Part shown: piece by piece, positions 33,863 through 43,181 of the stretch
Layout: each line of letters opens with the position of its first letter
Numbering within the stretch: position 1 is the first letter of the stretch
Origin: Pseudomonas vanderleydeniana
GTDB lineage: Bacteria; Pseudomonadota; Gammaproteobacteria; Pseudomonadales; Pseudomonadaceae
Length of the DNA stretch: 64,000 nt
NCBI RefSeq assembly: GCF_014268755.2
Contig: NZ_CP077093.1
Coordinates: 3,522,001-3,586,000, forward strand
Reading direction: 5' to 3'
Translations under genes and position numbers: made by a program
The notes under the pieces: model-generated
The model's database searches: none
What the model was told of the DNA's origin: nothing
What the model saw: the letters and a program-made list of their open reading frames with translations, nothing else

Positions 33863-35476
33863 GTGTCGATAAGATTGCGTCTGTACCTGCTGATTGGCAG
33901 TGGCCTGCTCACCGTGCTGGTCATGGCGCTGGTCGGTTACCTGGGCAACCTGCGGATGGCACAGGCCACCAGTGACAGCGAGGTGAGCATGACCTTGCTG
34001 CGCAACCATCTGGAAGCCGACATGATGCACGATGCCCTGCGCGCCGACGTGCTGTCGGCGATGCTGCTCGGGCTGGGCAAGAGCCCCAACAGCGAGGCCG
34101 AGGTGCGTGATTCGCTGGCCGAGCACACCAGGCACTTTCGCGAGGTGCTTGGCGAAAACCTCAAGCTGCCGGTCAACGACAGCCTCAAGAACGCCTTGAG
34201 CCAGATCCGACCGAGCCTGGACACCTACATCGGGGCGGCCGAGCACATCGTCGACCTGGCCATTGCCAACCCGGATGCCGCCCAGCAGCAATTGGGCTCG
34301 TTCAGTACCGCGTTCAGCCACCTGGAGGACGAGATGGCCAAGCTGAGCGAACTGATCGAATCCAATGCGCAGTCCAGCGGCGACGGCACCCGACAGACCG
34401 TCAGCCACGCCAACCTGGTCCTGGTGCTGGTACTGGTGGCCGGCCTGCTGTTGCTGCTGCTCCAGGGCCGTTGGGTCATCAGTGGCATCATGGGGCCCTT
34501 GCAGACGGCCAGCCGCATTGCCGCCGACATTGCCCATGGCGACCTGAGTACGAGAATCGACGAACCCCGGCAACAGGACGAGGCCGCGCGACTGATCCGC
34601 AACCTGGCAACCATGCAGCGCGACCTGCGTAGCATGATCGAGGTGGTGCGCAGCAATGCCCATGACGTCAACGACATGAGCGTACAGTTGAGCGGCGGTT
34701 GTCATCAGGTCGCGGGCAGCAGCCAGCAACAGAGTGAAGCGGCCGGCACCATGGCCGCCGCGGCCAGCGAAATGACTGCAAGTATCGAAGAGATTACCCG
34801 CCACGCGGCGCGGGCCCTGAGCATGGCCAACCAGGCCGAGTCGCTGGCCAAGAATGGTGGGAAGGTGATCCACCAGGTGGTCAGTGACATGGATGACATC
34901 GCCCGTTCGGCCCAACACTCGGCACAGGTCATCCGTACGCTGGACAAGGAGTCCGAGGCGATCTTCGGCATTATCCAGGTGATCAAGGGGATCGCTGACC
35001 AGACCAACCTCCTGGCGCTCAACGCGGCCATCGAGGCGGCCCGCGCCGGTGAGCAGGGGCGGGGTTTTGCGGTGGTAGCCGATGAGGTGCGCGGCCTGGC
35101 AGGGCGTACCAGCGCCTCGACCCAGGAGATTGCCGACATGGTGCTGCGTATCCAGCACAGCACCCGCGAAGCCGTCAACAGCATGGAGGCGGGGGTGGCC
35201 CAGGTCGACAAGGGCATGGCAGTGACGGCGGAGGTCGAGCGCGCCATCAGTGAGATCCTCGAGGCAACCCTGCATACCAGCGAGCTGGTCAACGATATCT
35301 CGCGAACCATCGGCGAACAGAGCCTGGCGAGCAATGAAATTGCCCATCAGGTGGAAAAGATCGCCGATATGTCCACCGGCAATAATCAGATCATTGGCCA
35401 GACAGCGGCGAGCACCGATCAGTTGTCCAGCCTGGCCGGACAACTGTCGCAATCGGTGGACCGTTTTCGGCTCTGA
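33863..35476 (+). CDS. Methyl-accepting chemotaxis protein
   Basis: A 537-residue chemoreceptor. TM1 (LYLLIGSGLLTVLVMALVGYL) is followed by a roughly 160-residue periplasmic helical sensor, TM2 (LVLVLVLVAGLLLLLL), a HAMP domain (ISGIMGPLQTASRIAADIAHGD) and the cytoplasmic signalling rod. The hairpin tip [20 protein letters not shown] is intact. The GTG at 33863 has GGAGG eight bases upstream; an ATG at 33848 in the same frame is the alternative. The gene is monocistronic and its ligand cannot be predicted from sequence. Confidence 0.92.
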   Translation: MSIRLRLYLLIGSGLLTVLVMALVGYLGNLRMAQATSDSEVSMTLLRNHLEADMMHDALRADVLSAMLLGLGKSPNSEAEVRDSLAEHTRHFREVLGENLKLPVNDSLKNALSQIRPSLDTYIGAAEHIVDLAIANPDAAQQQLGSFSTAFSHLEDEMAKLSELIESNAQSSGDGTRQTVSHANLVLVLVLVAGLLLLLLQGRWVISGIMGPLQTASRIAADIAHGDLSTRIDEPRQQDEAARLIRNLATMQRDLRSMIEVVRSNAHDVNDMSVQLSGGCHQVAGSSQQQSEAAGTMAAAASEMTASIEEITRHAARALSMANQAESLAKNGGKVIHQVVSDMDDIARSAQHSAQVIRTLDKESEAIFGIIQVIKGIADQTNLLALNAAIEAARAGEQGRGFAVVADEVRGLAGRTSASTQEIADMVLRIQHSTREAVNSMEAGVAQVDKGMAVTAEVERAISEILEATLHTSELVNDISRTIGEQSLASNEIAHQVEKIADMSTGNNQIIGQTAASTDQLSSLAGQLSQSVDRFRL

Positions 35477-35489
35477 TGAGTGGCGGCGC

Positions 35490-36377
35490 TCAGGCCAGGT
35501 AACGCCGGAACCAGGCCACGGTTCGATCCCAGGCCAGCTTGGCGGCGGCCTCGTCGTAGCGAGGCGTGGAGTCGTTATGGAAACCGTGGTTGACGCCCTG
35601 GTAGATATGCGCCTCGTAGACTTTGCCGTTGGCTTTCAAGGCCTGTTCGTAGGCCGGCCAGCCATCGGTGATGCCCTTGTCCAGTTCGGCATAGTGCAGC
35701 AACAGGGGGGCCTTGATCCGGGGCACGTCTTCGGCCTTGGGTTGGCGACCATAGAACGGCACCGCCGCACTGAGCTCGGGATAGGCTACGGCGGCCGCGT
35801 TGGCAACCCCGCCGCCGTAGCAGAAACCGGTGATGCCGACCTTGCCGGTACTGGCCTCATGTTTCATCAGCCACTCGATGGCGGCGAAGAAGTCGTTCAT
35901 CAGTTTCTCGGGGTCGACGGTTTTCTGTAGCGCGACACCTTTTTCATCGTTGCCGGGGTAGCCACCGACCGAGGACAGGCCGTCGGGCGCCAGGGCGATG
36001 AAGCCGGCCTTGGCCGCACGCCGCGCGACATCTTCGATATAGGGATTCAGGCCACGGTTCTCGTGTACCACGACGACCGCCGGTACCTTGCCGCTGACCT
36101 TGGCCGGACGCACGAGATAACCCCTGACCTGCTGATGCCCCTTGGGTGAAGGGTAGGTGATGTATTCGGCGACGATATCCGGATCGGTGAAGGGCACCTG
36201 CTCGGCCAGCGCGTAGTTCGGGCTGAGCGCCGCCAGTACGCTGGCGGCTGCCATGGTCCCCAGGGTGAACTTGGCTGCCCGGTCGATGAACTCCCGCCGG
36301 TTGATCCTGCCGTGGACGTAGTAGTCGTAGAGTTCCAGCAATTCGGGGGCAAAGTCTTTCGCGGTGAGACGTTCCAT
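35490..36377 (-). CDS. Dienelactone-hydrolase-family protein with Tat-like leader (YghX type)
   Basis: A 295-residue alpha/beta hydrolase. After a conserved N-terminal helix (LLELYDYYVHGRINRREFIDRAAKFTLG), which contains a twin-arginine-like RREF and then a hydrophobic stretch, comes a DLH domain. It has nucleophile Cys in GITGFCYGGG, Asp near LLHYAELDKG and His in GVNHGFHND. DLH enzymes hydrolyse lactones and esters; many remain of unknown substrate. The start at 36377 fits the family N-terminus. It lies downstream of the pstB gene on the same strand, 182 bases away, so linkage to phosphate uptake is not established. Confidence 0.85.
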   Translation of the reverse strand: MERLTAKDFAPELLELYDYYVHGRINRREFIDRAAKFTLGTMAAASVLAALSPNYALAEQVPFTDPDIVAEYITYPSPKGHQQVRGYLVRPAKVSGKVPAVVVVHENRGLNPYIEDVARRAAKAGFIALAPDGLSSVGGYPGNDEKGVALQKTVDPEKLMNDFFAAIEWLMKHEASTGKVGITGFCYGGGVANAAAVAYPELSAAVPFYGRQPKAEDVPRIKAPLLLHYAELDKGITDGWPAYEQALKANGKVYEAHIYQGVNHGFHNDSTPRYDEAAAKLAWDRTVAWFRRYLA

Positions 36378-36559
36378 CGTTACGCTACCTTGTCGAGTGG
36401 TTCGAGAGGCTGATCCGGGCAATCGCGGAGGATCAATGCAATCGACTCATTAAAGCAGCCTTTGACGGTCCCATGAAACCCAGGGCGCCGGGAGGTGGCC
36501 GCCGGCACTGGCAGTAACGACGGCACACGGTGCGAGATGGTCGCACCGGGGAGAGGCGA

Positions 36560-37339
36560 TCAGCCGAAACGACCGGTGATGTAGTCTTCAGTCTGTTTCA
36601 TTTTCGGATGGGTGAAGATCGAGTCGGTAGCATCATGTTCGATCAGCTCGCCCATGAACATGAACGCCGTGTAGTCCGACACCCGCGCAGCCTGCTGCAT
36701 GTTGTGGGTGACGATGATCACGGTGTACTGCTCCTTGAGCTCGGTGACCAACTGTTCGATACGACCGGTGGAGATCGGGTCCAGGGCCGAGGTCGGCTCG
36801 TCCAGCAGCAGGACCTGCGGGCGCAGGGCGATGGTGCGGGCGATGCACAGGCGCTGTTGCTGGCCGCCGGAGAGGCCCTGGGCGCTCTGCTTGAGCTTGT
36901 CCTTGACCTCGTTCCACAAGGCCGCGCCGTGCAGGGCCTGTTCGACCCGCTCATCCATTTCATGACGCGACAGCTTCTCGTGGTGACGCACGGCGTAGGC
37001 GATGTTCTCGTAGATCGACATCGGGAACGGTACCGGCTTCTGGAACACCATGCCGACCTGGCTGCGCAGGCGGTTCATGGAGTAGCCGGGCGCAAGGATG
37101 TTCTCGCCGTTGAGCAGCACTTCGCCACGGGCTTCCTGTTTCGGGTACATCGAATAGATGCGGTTGAACACCCGCAGCATGGTCGACTTGCCGCAACCCG
37201 AAGGGCCGATGATGGCCGTGATGCGTTTCTCCGGGATATCCAGGTCGATGGACTTCAGCGACCGCTGGTTGTTGTAGAAAAACTCCAGGCCACGAACGCG
37301 AATCTTGGTGTTCTCGCTGGCAAGGTCACGGGTCTTCAT
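36560..37339 (-). CDS. pstB: Phosphate ABC transporter ATP-binding protein PstB
   Basis: A 259-residue ATPase with Walker [10 protein letters not shown], signature [10 protein letters not shown] and Walker [16 protein letters not shown]. PstB-specific stretches are [21 protein letters not shown] and the C-terminal [32 protein letters not shown]. Its start codon shares bases with the stop of pstA. The regulator gene phoU, which usually follows pstB, is absent. Confidence 0.95.
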   Translation of the reverse strand: MKTRDLASENTKIRVRGLEFFYNNQRSLKSIDLDIPEKRITAIIGPSGCGKSTMLRVFNRIYSMYPKQEARGEVLLNGENILAPGYSMNRLRSQVGMVFQKPVPFPMSIYENIAYAVRHHEKLSRHEMDERVEQALHGAALWNEVKDKLKQSAQGLSGGQQQRLCIARTIALRPQVLLLDEPTSALDPISTGRIEQLVTELKEQYTVIIVTHNMQQAARVSDYTAFMFMGELIEHDATDSIFTHPKMKQTEDYITGRFG

Positions 37340-38211
37340 CAGGTCAGCCTATTACGCAAAAGGATCAATCGGGACAGCAAACTGAGCAGCAGGACGAACA
37401 GGGTCAGTACCAGGGCGCCGGCCCAGGCCAGCGAGTGCCAGTCCTCGAACGGGCTCATTGCGTACTGGAAGATCACCACTGGAACGCTGGCGATCGGCTT
37501 GAGCAGGTTGCTGCTCCAGAACTGGTTGCCGAAGGCGGTGAACAGCAGCGGGGCGGTTTCGCCGGTGATACGGGCCAGGGCCAACAGCACGCCGGTGATT
37601 ACGCCGGCCTTGGCCGCGCGCAAGACGATCTGCAGGGTCAGCTTCCACTGCGGTACGCCCAGCGCCAACGCGGCTTCGCGCATGGTCGAGGGTTGCAGCT
37701 GGAGCATTTCGTCGGTCGTGCGGACCACCACCGGGATCACCAGCAGGGCCAGGGTCAGGGCACCGGCAATGGCGGAGAAACCGATCTGGTGGTTGCTCAG
37801 GATGTTCATCGGCAGGATCACGCCGGTGTAGATGAACAGCCCCAGCACGATCGACGGTGCCGACAGCAGGATGTCGTTGATGAAGCGCACCACGGCGCCC
37901 AGGCGCGAATGGCGGGCGAACTCGGCCAGCCAGACACCGGCCATCAGGCCGATCGGCGTACCGACCAGCAAGGCGATCAGCGACATCAGTGCACTGCCGT
38001 AGAACGCATTCGCCAGGCCGCCTTCGGTGCCCGGCGGTGGCGTCATGTCGGTGAACAGCCGCAGGTTGAGGGCTTCGAAACCGTTGATGACGGTGGTCAG
38101 GAGAATCCACACCAGCCAGGTCAGGCCAAACAGGGTGGCACCGCAACTCAGGACCATGGCGATACGGTTCTTGAGGGCGCGGTTGCGATAAAGACGTTCG
38201 TTGCCTGTCAT
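37339..38211 (-). CDS. pstA: Phosphate ABC transporter permease PstA (short form)
   Basis: A 290-residue permease with six membrane helices and PstA landmarks [51 protein letters not shown] and [21 protein letters not shown]. It has the E. coli-like length, shorter than the roughly 500-residue PstA of the main Pseudomonas pst operon. It overlaps pstC at its start and pstB at its end. Confidence 0.94.
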   Translation of the reverse strand: MTGNERLYRNRALKNRIAMVLSCGATLFGLTWLVWILLTTVINGFEALNLRLFTDMTPPPGTEGGLANAFYGSALMSLIALLVGTPIGLMAGVWLAEFARHSRLGAVVRFINDILLSAPSIVLGLFIYTGVILPMNILSNHQIGFSAIAGALTLALLVIPVVVRTTDEMLQLQPSTMREAALALGVPQWKLTLQIVLRAAKAGVITGVLLALARITGETAPLLFTAFGNQFWSSNLLKPIASVPVVIFQYAMSPFEDWHSLAWAGALVLTLFVLLLSLLSRLILLRNRLT

Positions 38212-39206
38212 AGCCCTTCCTTGCGTGAGAGTCGCATGAGCATCAGTCGCGCCAATGCCAGGACGAAAAAGGTCACGACAAACAGCAGGAAACCCAGGCC
38301 GATCAGCGCCGAGCGGTGCAGGTCGGTGTAGGCCTCGCTGAACTCGTTGGCGATGATCGAGGCAATGGAGCTGCTCGGCATCAGCAACGAAGCGGAGAAC
38401 TGTTGGGCGTTACCCAGAACGAAGGTCACCGCCATGGTCTCGCCCAGGGCCCGGCCGAGGCCGAGGAACACGCCACCGACGACTGCCGAGCGGGTGTAGG
38501 GCAGGACGATGTCCCAGACCACTTCCCAGGTCGTGCCACCCAGGGCGTAGGCCGATTCCTTGAGGGTGGTCGGTACGCTGCGAAACACCTCGTGCATCAC
38601 CGAGGTGATGAAGGGGGTGATCATGATGGCCAGGACGATGCCGGCGGTGAGCATGCCGATGCCCAGGGGCGGGCCCTGGAACAGCGGCCCTACCAGCGGC
38701 AGAGCGCCGAGGTAGTCATTGATCCACGGGGCCAGGTGTTCGGCCATGAACGGACCGAAGACGAACAGGCCCCACATGCCGTAGATGATCGAGGGAATCC
38801 CGGCCAGCAGCTCGACTGCCGAGGCAACCGGCATGCGCAGCCAGGGCGGCGCGACTTCGGTGAGGAAGATCGCGATGCCGAAGCTCACGGGAACGGCGAT
38901 CAGCAAGGCCAGGAAGGAGGTCACGAGGGTGCCGTAGATCGGTACCAGCGCGCCAAAGTGATTATTGACCGCATCCCATTCGGTGCTGGTCAGGAAGTCG
39001 AGACCGAAGGTCTTGAAGGCGAGGCTGCCACCCCACAGGGTGGAGGCTGCGATGCTTGCCAGCAGGATCAGCACCAGCATGGCGGCGCCGAACATGGTTC
39101 GCTTGAACCACAGGTCATGCCGGTGATCGCGGGCGGCCCGTTCTTCACCGGCCACGTCGCTGCTGTAGGTGGACAAGGCCAGAGGTTGCACGGAGTCGTT
39201 CATCAT
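38208..39206 (-). CDS. pstC: Phosphate ABC transporter permease PstC (short form)
   Basis: A 332-residue permease. Family blocks are VPIYGTLVTSFLALLIAVPVSFGIAIFLTEVAP, ELLAGIPSIIYGMWGLFVFGPF and GLGRALGETMAVTFVLGNA. Two adjacent ATG codons (39206, 39203) are possible starts; both follow a weak GAG. It is compact, like the E. coli protein and unlike the long PstC of the main Pseudomonas operon. It overlaps pstA by four bases. Confidence 0.94.
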   Translation of the reverse strand: MMNDSVQPLALSTYSSDVAGEERAARDHRHDLWFKRTMFGAAMLVLILLASIAASTLWGGSLAFKTFGLDFLTSTEWDAVNNHFGALVPIYGTLVTSFLALLIAVPVSFGIAIFLTEVAPPWLRMPVASAVELLAGIPSIIYGMWGLFVFGPFMAEHLAPWINDYLGALPLVGPLFQGPPLGIGMLTAGIVLAIMITPFITSVMHEVFRSVPTTLKESAYALGGTTWEVVWDIVLPYTRSAVVGGVFLGLGRALGETMAVTFVLGNAQQFSASLLMPSSSIASIIANEFSEAYTDLHRSALIGLGFLLFVVTFFVLALARLMLMRLSRKEGL

Positions 39207-39220
39207 TACTCTGCTCAAGT

Positions 39221-39253
39221 CCCGTCACCCGGCCGCAAGGCACGAGTGACGGG
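39221..39253 (-). terminator. Hairpin between pstS and pstC (putative attenuator)
   Basis: The arms cccgtcac (39221-39228) and gtgacggg (39246-39253) form an 8-bp stem just after the pstS stop and before the pstC start. No long T-run follows. Such hairpins commonly stabilise or partly terminate the message so that the binding protein is made in excess. Confidence 0.55.
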
Positions 39254-39271
39254 CGGTTTCAGGCGGGCGGA

Positions 39272-40291
39272 TCAATGGGCGAAGTCAGACTTCCAGTAAC
39301 CTTCGATGCGCTTGACCAGCGAGTCGGGCAGGGCCACGTAGTCCAGCGAGGCGGCTTGCTGCTGACCCTTCTCCAGCGACCACTTGAAGAAGTCGAAGGC
39401 GGCCTTGCTTTGTTCGGCATTCTTCGGCTGCTTGTACATGATGATCCAGGTGGTGGCGGTGATTGGCCATGCGGCATCGCCTGGAGCGTTGGTCATGATC
39501 AGGTTGAAGTCCTGGGCGCTGGCCCAGTCGGCGGTATCGGCCGCAGCCTGGAACGCCTTGGCGCTAGGCTCGACGAACTTGCCGGAAGCGTTCTTCATCT
39601 GGGCATGGGTCATCTTGTTCTGCAGGGCATAGGCGTATTCGACATAGCCGATCGAGTTCTTGATCTGCTTCACGTAGGCCGAGACACCTTCGTTGCCCTT
39701 GCCACCAACCCCCACTGGCCATGGCACGGTGGTGCCGAAGCCGATCTTGGATTTCCAGCCTTCGCTGGCCTTGGCCAGGTAGTTGGTGAAGTTGTACGAG
39801 GTACCCGAACCATCGGAACGGTGTACGACGGTGATCTTGCCGCCAGGCAGCTTCAGGCCTGGGTTGAGGGCCGCGATGGCAGGATCGTTCCAGGTGGTGA
39901 TCTCGCCCAGGAAAATCTTCGCCAGGCTTTCACCGTCGAGCTTGAGTTGGCCGGCGGCAACGCCGTCGATGTTCATCACCGGTACGATACCGCCGATGAC
40001 GCTGGGGAACTGACCCAGGCCTGCGGCCTTGAGTTCGTCAGCCGACAGAGGGGCGTCGGAAGCACCGAAGTCCACGGTAGCGGCCTTGATCTGAGCGATA
40101 CCGCCGCCCGAACCGATCGACTGGTAGTTGATGCGGTTGCTGGAGGTCTTGCTGTAGTCCTGGGACCACTTGGACAGTACCGGATAGACAAAGCTGGAAC
40201 CGGCACCGGTCACATCGGTAGCGTGGGCGACGCCGCTCAGGCAGAGGGAGGCCAGCAGGACCGACAAGCGTTTTTTGGTCAGCAAAATCAC
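39272..40291 (-). CDS. pstS: Phosphate ABC transporter substrate-binding protein PstS
   Basis: A 339-residue periplasmic phosphate binder with a signal peptide (LSVLLASLCLSGVAHA). Phosphate-site motifs are GAGSSFVYPVLSKW, IGSGGGIAQI, FGASDAPLS and HRSDGSGTSYNFTNYL. It starts with GTG at 40291 behind GAGGT. It is the first gene of pstSCAB. Upstream, a perfect CTGTCAT half-site on the minus strand (40376-40382) could belong to a PhoB box, but a second half at the correct spacing was not found. Confidence 0.95.
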   Translation of the reverse strand: MILLTKKRLSVLLASLCLSGVAHATDVTGAGSSFVYPVLSKWSQDYSKTSSNRINYQSIGSGGGIAQIKAATVDFGASDAPLSADELKAAGLGQFPSVIGGIVPVMNIDGVAAGQLKLDGESLAKIFLGEITTWNDPAIAALNPGLKLPGGKITVVHRSDGSGTSYNFTNYLAKASEGWKSKIGFGTTVPWPVGVGGKGNEGVSAYVKQIKNSIGYVEYAYALQNKMTHAQMKNASGKFVEPSAKAFQAAADTADWASAQDFNLIMTNAPGDAAWPITATTWIIMYKQPKNAEQSKAAFDFFKWSLEKGQQQAASLDYVALPDSLVKRIEGYWKSDFAH

Positions 40292-40520
40292 GAGAATACC
40301 TCGGGGCTCAGGGTTGAAAAGATGGATCTACATGTCAGATAGCCAGCGATTTAATGCCGGAAATATTTCTGTCTGATGACAGGGCGGGTAAATGACGAAA
40401 TATTTAGAAATAACCCATTGATTGCGGAAGAGAAGTTTCGATGGGCCCGAGCGTTGGAACGCGAGGGATGAACCCGCGTATCATGCGCTCCCTTGCATTG
40501 CCCGCCCCAAGGATTCACTC

Positions 40521-40898
40521 ATGCCGTTGAGCAAACGCGACCAGGCTCGAACCGAGCGCCTGCTGGTCGCCACCCTGACCGAAGCCTGCGAAACGGCCAA
40601 GTCCGAGATCGTTGGATTCGGTTGGTTGACCCATGAGGTCGACTACGCGGTCTTTCCTGCAAGCCTGCAGGTGATCTGGGTCTTCGACACCCAGTTGGAG
40701 CAGCGCCAGGCGTTGGCTGCCGGCCTGGATGCACGGATGCTTGAGCTGACCAGCATTGCGCTGGTCGATGCCGGTGTCACGCTCGATCGGCTCGCCGCCC
40801 ATGTGCATTTCGACAGCGAAGAAGCCTGTCTGCGGGAAAACGCCGGGGACTGGTCCCGGCGTATTGCGAGCAAGTACGCGCCGCGTACCCGTCGATAG
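40521..40898 (+). CDS. Conserved hypothetical protein, 125 residues
   Basis: The gene starts at ATG 40521 behind an AAGGA site. The product is soluble and mixed alpha/beta (MPLSKRDQARTERLLVATLT..., then VGFGWLTHEVDYAVFPASLQVIWVFDT). It has a charged C-terminus ending in RTRR. I do not recognise a characterised domain. It stands between the pst operon and a YecA-family gene, facing the latter. Confidence 0.75.
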   Translation: MPLSKRDQARTERLLVATLTEACETAKSEIVGFGWLTHEVDYAVFPASLQVIWVFDTQLEQRQALAAGLDARMLELTSIALVDAGVTLDRLAAHVHFDSEEACLRENAGDWSRRIASKYAPRTRR

Positions 40899-40957
40899 AA
40901 AAGCTTGACACCCTGCCCTGGACGTCCTTGTCTTGAGCAGCCTAGTGGACGGACGGC

Positions 40958-41512
40958 CTAGCGTTGTCCAGTCCAGAAATCATGCAGCCCACGCGCCGCA
41001 GGCTCGATGGCCGCTACACGCTGACGATGCAGGGTCACGTCGAAATCGGCAGGGAGTTCGAAGTTATCCTGTTCGGCGCACAGCGTGATCGCACCCAGCC
41101 ATTGGGCCTGGGCTGTCGGCAGCTCCGGCCACTGGCTGACGCCGACGCCACGCAGGTAGCCGAAGCACCATTCCTCGGCCAGCACCAGCGGCTGCCCCTG
41201 GTGTTCGGTTTCCTCGAAGCGGGCCTTGAATCCCTGGGAATCGTTGGCCATCTGGGTCGCACGGGCGTTCATGTGGCGCACGGCCAGGTCGATGAAGCGC
41301 TTGCAGTCCTGCGGGGTTTCCCAGTTCGGGTTCTGGTCGCCCCAGATGGCCGGGAACCAGATCGAGATATCGATCGGCGTCGGCCCCGATACCAGTGCGG
41401 TCAGGTAGCCGTCCAGCTCCGAAGGGTTGAGGACGGAGTGGTCGTCACCGTATTTGAGCAGCATGTCTTCGATGAACTCGAAGTCGGCGTCGATCAATGG
41501 CTGGTCTTGCAT
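40958..41512 (-). CDS. YecA/UPF0149-family protein
   Basis: A 184-residue protein of the UPF0149 (YecA/YgfB) family. The N-terminal segment MLLKYGDDHSVLNPSELDGYLTALVSGPTPI and the middle EEWCFGYLRGVGV are typical. The C-terminal SEC-C zinc-binding motif found in YecA is absent. The start at 41512 is the first Met of the conserved region; in-frame codons upstream lack family similarity. The function of the family is not settled. Confidence 0.85.
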   Translation of the reverse strand: MQDQPLIDADFEFIEDMLLKYGDDHSVLNPSELDGYLTALVSGPTPIDISIWFPAIWGDQNPNWETPQDCKRFIDLAVRHMNARATQMANDSQGFKARFEETEHQGQPLVLAEEWCFGYLRGVGVSQWPELPTAQAQWLGAITLCAEQDNFELPADFDVTLHRQRVAAIEPAARGLHDFWTGQR

Positions 41513-41645
41513 GGGCGGATCCTTGGTGGGGCGGGCGCGGTAGCAACGCGTCGCGCTGGAGAAAGGCGCGCAGGATGGCGCGTTCCGGCGCATTTATCCA
41601 GCATGAAACACTCGTGGCGAGCGTGCCACCACGAGTGGGCGTGGT

Positions 41646-42659
41646 TCACTGCCCGAGCGGCGTGCGTCCGGACACGAAGTGGCCGACATCGTTGAAGCCT
41701 GGCGTCGAGGCATGTCCCGGGGTGACCAGCGAGTCGATGAAGGCTTCATCCTCGGCACTGATCTTCACCGCCAGCGCCCGGGTGTAGCTGTCCCACTGTT
41801 CTTCGGTCCGCGGGCCGACGATGGCCGAACTGACGGCGGCGTTGTTCAGTACCCAGGCAATGGCAAACTCGACGATGCCCACGCCGCGCCCCTGGGCGTA
41901 TTGCTGGACCTGCTGGGCGATGCGCAGGGACTCCAGGCGCCATTCGGTTTCCAGGATGCGTCGGTCCTGCCGTCCGGCCCGGCTATTGGCGTCTGGTGTC
42001 ACGTCGGGTGCGTACTTGCCGCTGAGTACACCGCGGGCCAGGGGACTGTAGGGCACGACACCCAGGCCATAGGCCGCGGCTGCGGTGATCTGCTCGATCT
42101 CGGCCTGGCGGTTGACGATGTTGTAGAGCGGCTGGCTGATCACTGGTCGGTCGACCCCGAGCCGTTCAGCTACGCGGATCACCTCGGCGATCCGCCAGCC
42201 ACGGTAGTTCGACACGCCCCAGTAGCGGATCTTGCCCTGGCGTATCAGGTCGCCAATGGCCGCTACCGTGACCTCCAGCGGCGTATCGTGGTCCTCGCGG
42301 TGCAGGTAGTAGATATCGAGGTAGTCGGTGCCCAGGCGGGTGAGGCTGGCCTCGATGGCATTGAAGATGTGCTTGCGGCTCAGGCCTCGGCGGTTCGGCA
42401 CGCCGTCGGCCGGGCCGAAGCCGACCTTGGAGGCAATGATCCAGTCATGGCGATGGCGGGCCACGCCTTCGCCAACGATCTCTTCCGAGCGCCCGGCATT
42501 GTAGACGTCCGCGGTATCGATGAAGTTGACGCCCTGGTCCCAGGCCTTGTCGATGATGCGCAACGACGTCTCGGTATCGGTCTGTTCACCGAACATCATG
42601 CTGCCCAGGGTCAGAGATGACACCTTGAGCCCGGATTGGCCGAGGATGCGATAGCTCAT
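41646..42659 (-). CDS. Aldo/keto reductase
   Basis: A 337-residue NADPH-dependent reductase of the AKR superfamily (Kv-beta/YajO-like group). Catalytic residues are visible: Asp and Tyr in NFIDTADVYNAGRSEE, Lys in WIIASKVGFG and His in IYYLHREDHD. The cofactor-binding end reads SSAIVGPRTEEQWDSY. It converts aldehydes or ketones to alcohols; the physiological substrate is unknown. It stands alone. Confidence 0.9.
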   Translation of the reverse strand: MSYRILGQSGLKVSSLTLGSMMFGEQTDTETSLRIIDKAWDQGVNFIDTADVYNAGRSEEIVGEGVARHRHDWIIASKVGFGPADGVPNRRGLSRKHIFNAIEASLTRLGTDYLDIYYLHREDHDTPLEVTVAAIGDLIRQGKIRYWGVSNYRGWRIAEVIRVAERLGVDRPVISQPLYNIVNRQAEIEQITAAAAYGLGVVPYSPLARGVLSGKYAPDVTPDANSRAGRQDRRILETEWRLESLRIAQQVQQYAQGRGVGIVEFAIAWVLNNAAVSSAIVGPRTEEQWDSYTRALAVKISAEDEAFIDSLVTPGHASTPGFNDVGHFVSGRTPLGQ

Positions 42660-42881
42660 GCTTGAGGTCCCTATTTACGCCGAAGGAAGACCTTCAATCA
42701 GATACCAGAAGCCTGCCGTCGAGCAATCCCGCAATTTTCCTGCCATTACCGTTCGTCGGCACTGTCATTTCTGACAGGTATCCGGTCACGGAAAAATCGA
42801 GAAGTATTTTGTTACAGGCTTGCTGCAGAGCAGGTACCTGCCAATGTGGTCATCATTCTTGGCTTTACAGGGAGAGGGATA

Positions 42882-43115
42882 ATGTTCAAACCCAGACATT
42901 TCGTGGTGCTGGCACTGTCGCTGGTCGTGGCCCAGGGGGCGATGATTCCGGCAGCCATGGCCCAGGCCCAGCCTGCACCAACGACGCAGGGCATTACCGC
43001 AACCAAGGCCGGTACTCAACTGGCAACCGCCATCACGAAAAAGAGTAAGCACAAGAAACACAAGAAAACCCAGCACTCGGCCACTCAGGGCAGCGCGCTG
43101 AAAGCCAGCGCCTAA
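42882..43115 (+). CDS. Small secreted Lys/His-rich protein
   Basis: A 77-residue product beginning at ATG 42882 with a GGGAGAGGG site. A signal peptide (FVVLALSLVVAQGAMIPAAMAQA) is followed by a short Thr/Ala-rich stretch and a basic cluster KKSKHKKHKKTQH. No known domain. The mature part would be only about 50 residues and strongly cationic. A strong bidirectional terminator follows directly. The 222-base gap before the gene shows no other feature. Confidence 0.75.
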   Translation: MFKPRHFVVLALSLVVAQGAMIPAAMAQAQPAPTTQGITATKAGTQLATAITKKSKHKKHKKTQHSATQGSALKASA

Positions 43116-43126
43116 AGAGCCCATGC

Positions 43127-43169
43127 AAAAAAGGCCTGACACCGGCGTGCCGGTTATCAGGCCTTTTTT
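43127..43169. terminator. Strong bidirectional terminator
   Basis: A long hairpin with outer arms AAAAAAGGCCTGA / TCAGGCCTTTTTT and an inner ACCGGCGTGCCGGT stem. T-runs occur on both strands. It serves the small secreted gene and the convergent MFS gene. Confidence 0.92.
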
Positions 43170-43181
43170 ATTGCGCGCGAT

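Noticed and set aside
40320..40400. PhoB box before pstS
   Set aside because: One perfect CTGTCAT half is present, but no second half lies 11 bases away. Kept only as a remark under pstS.
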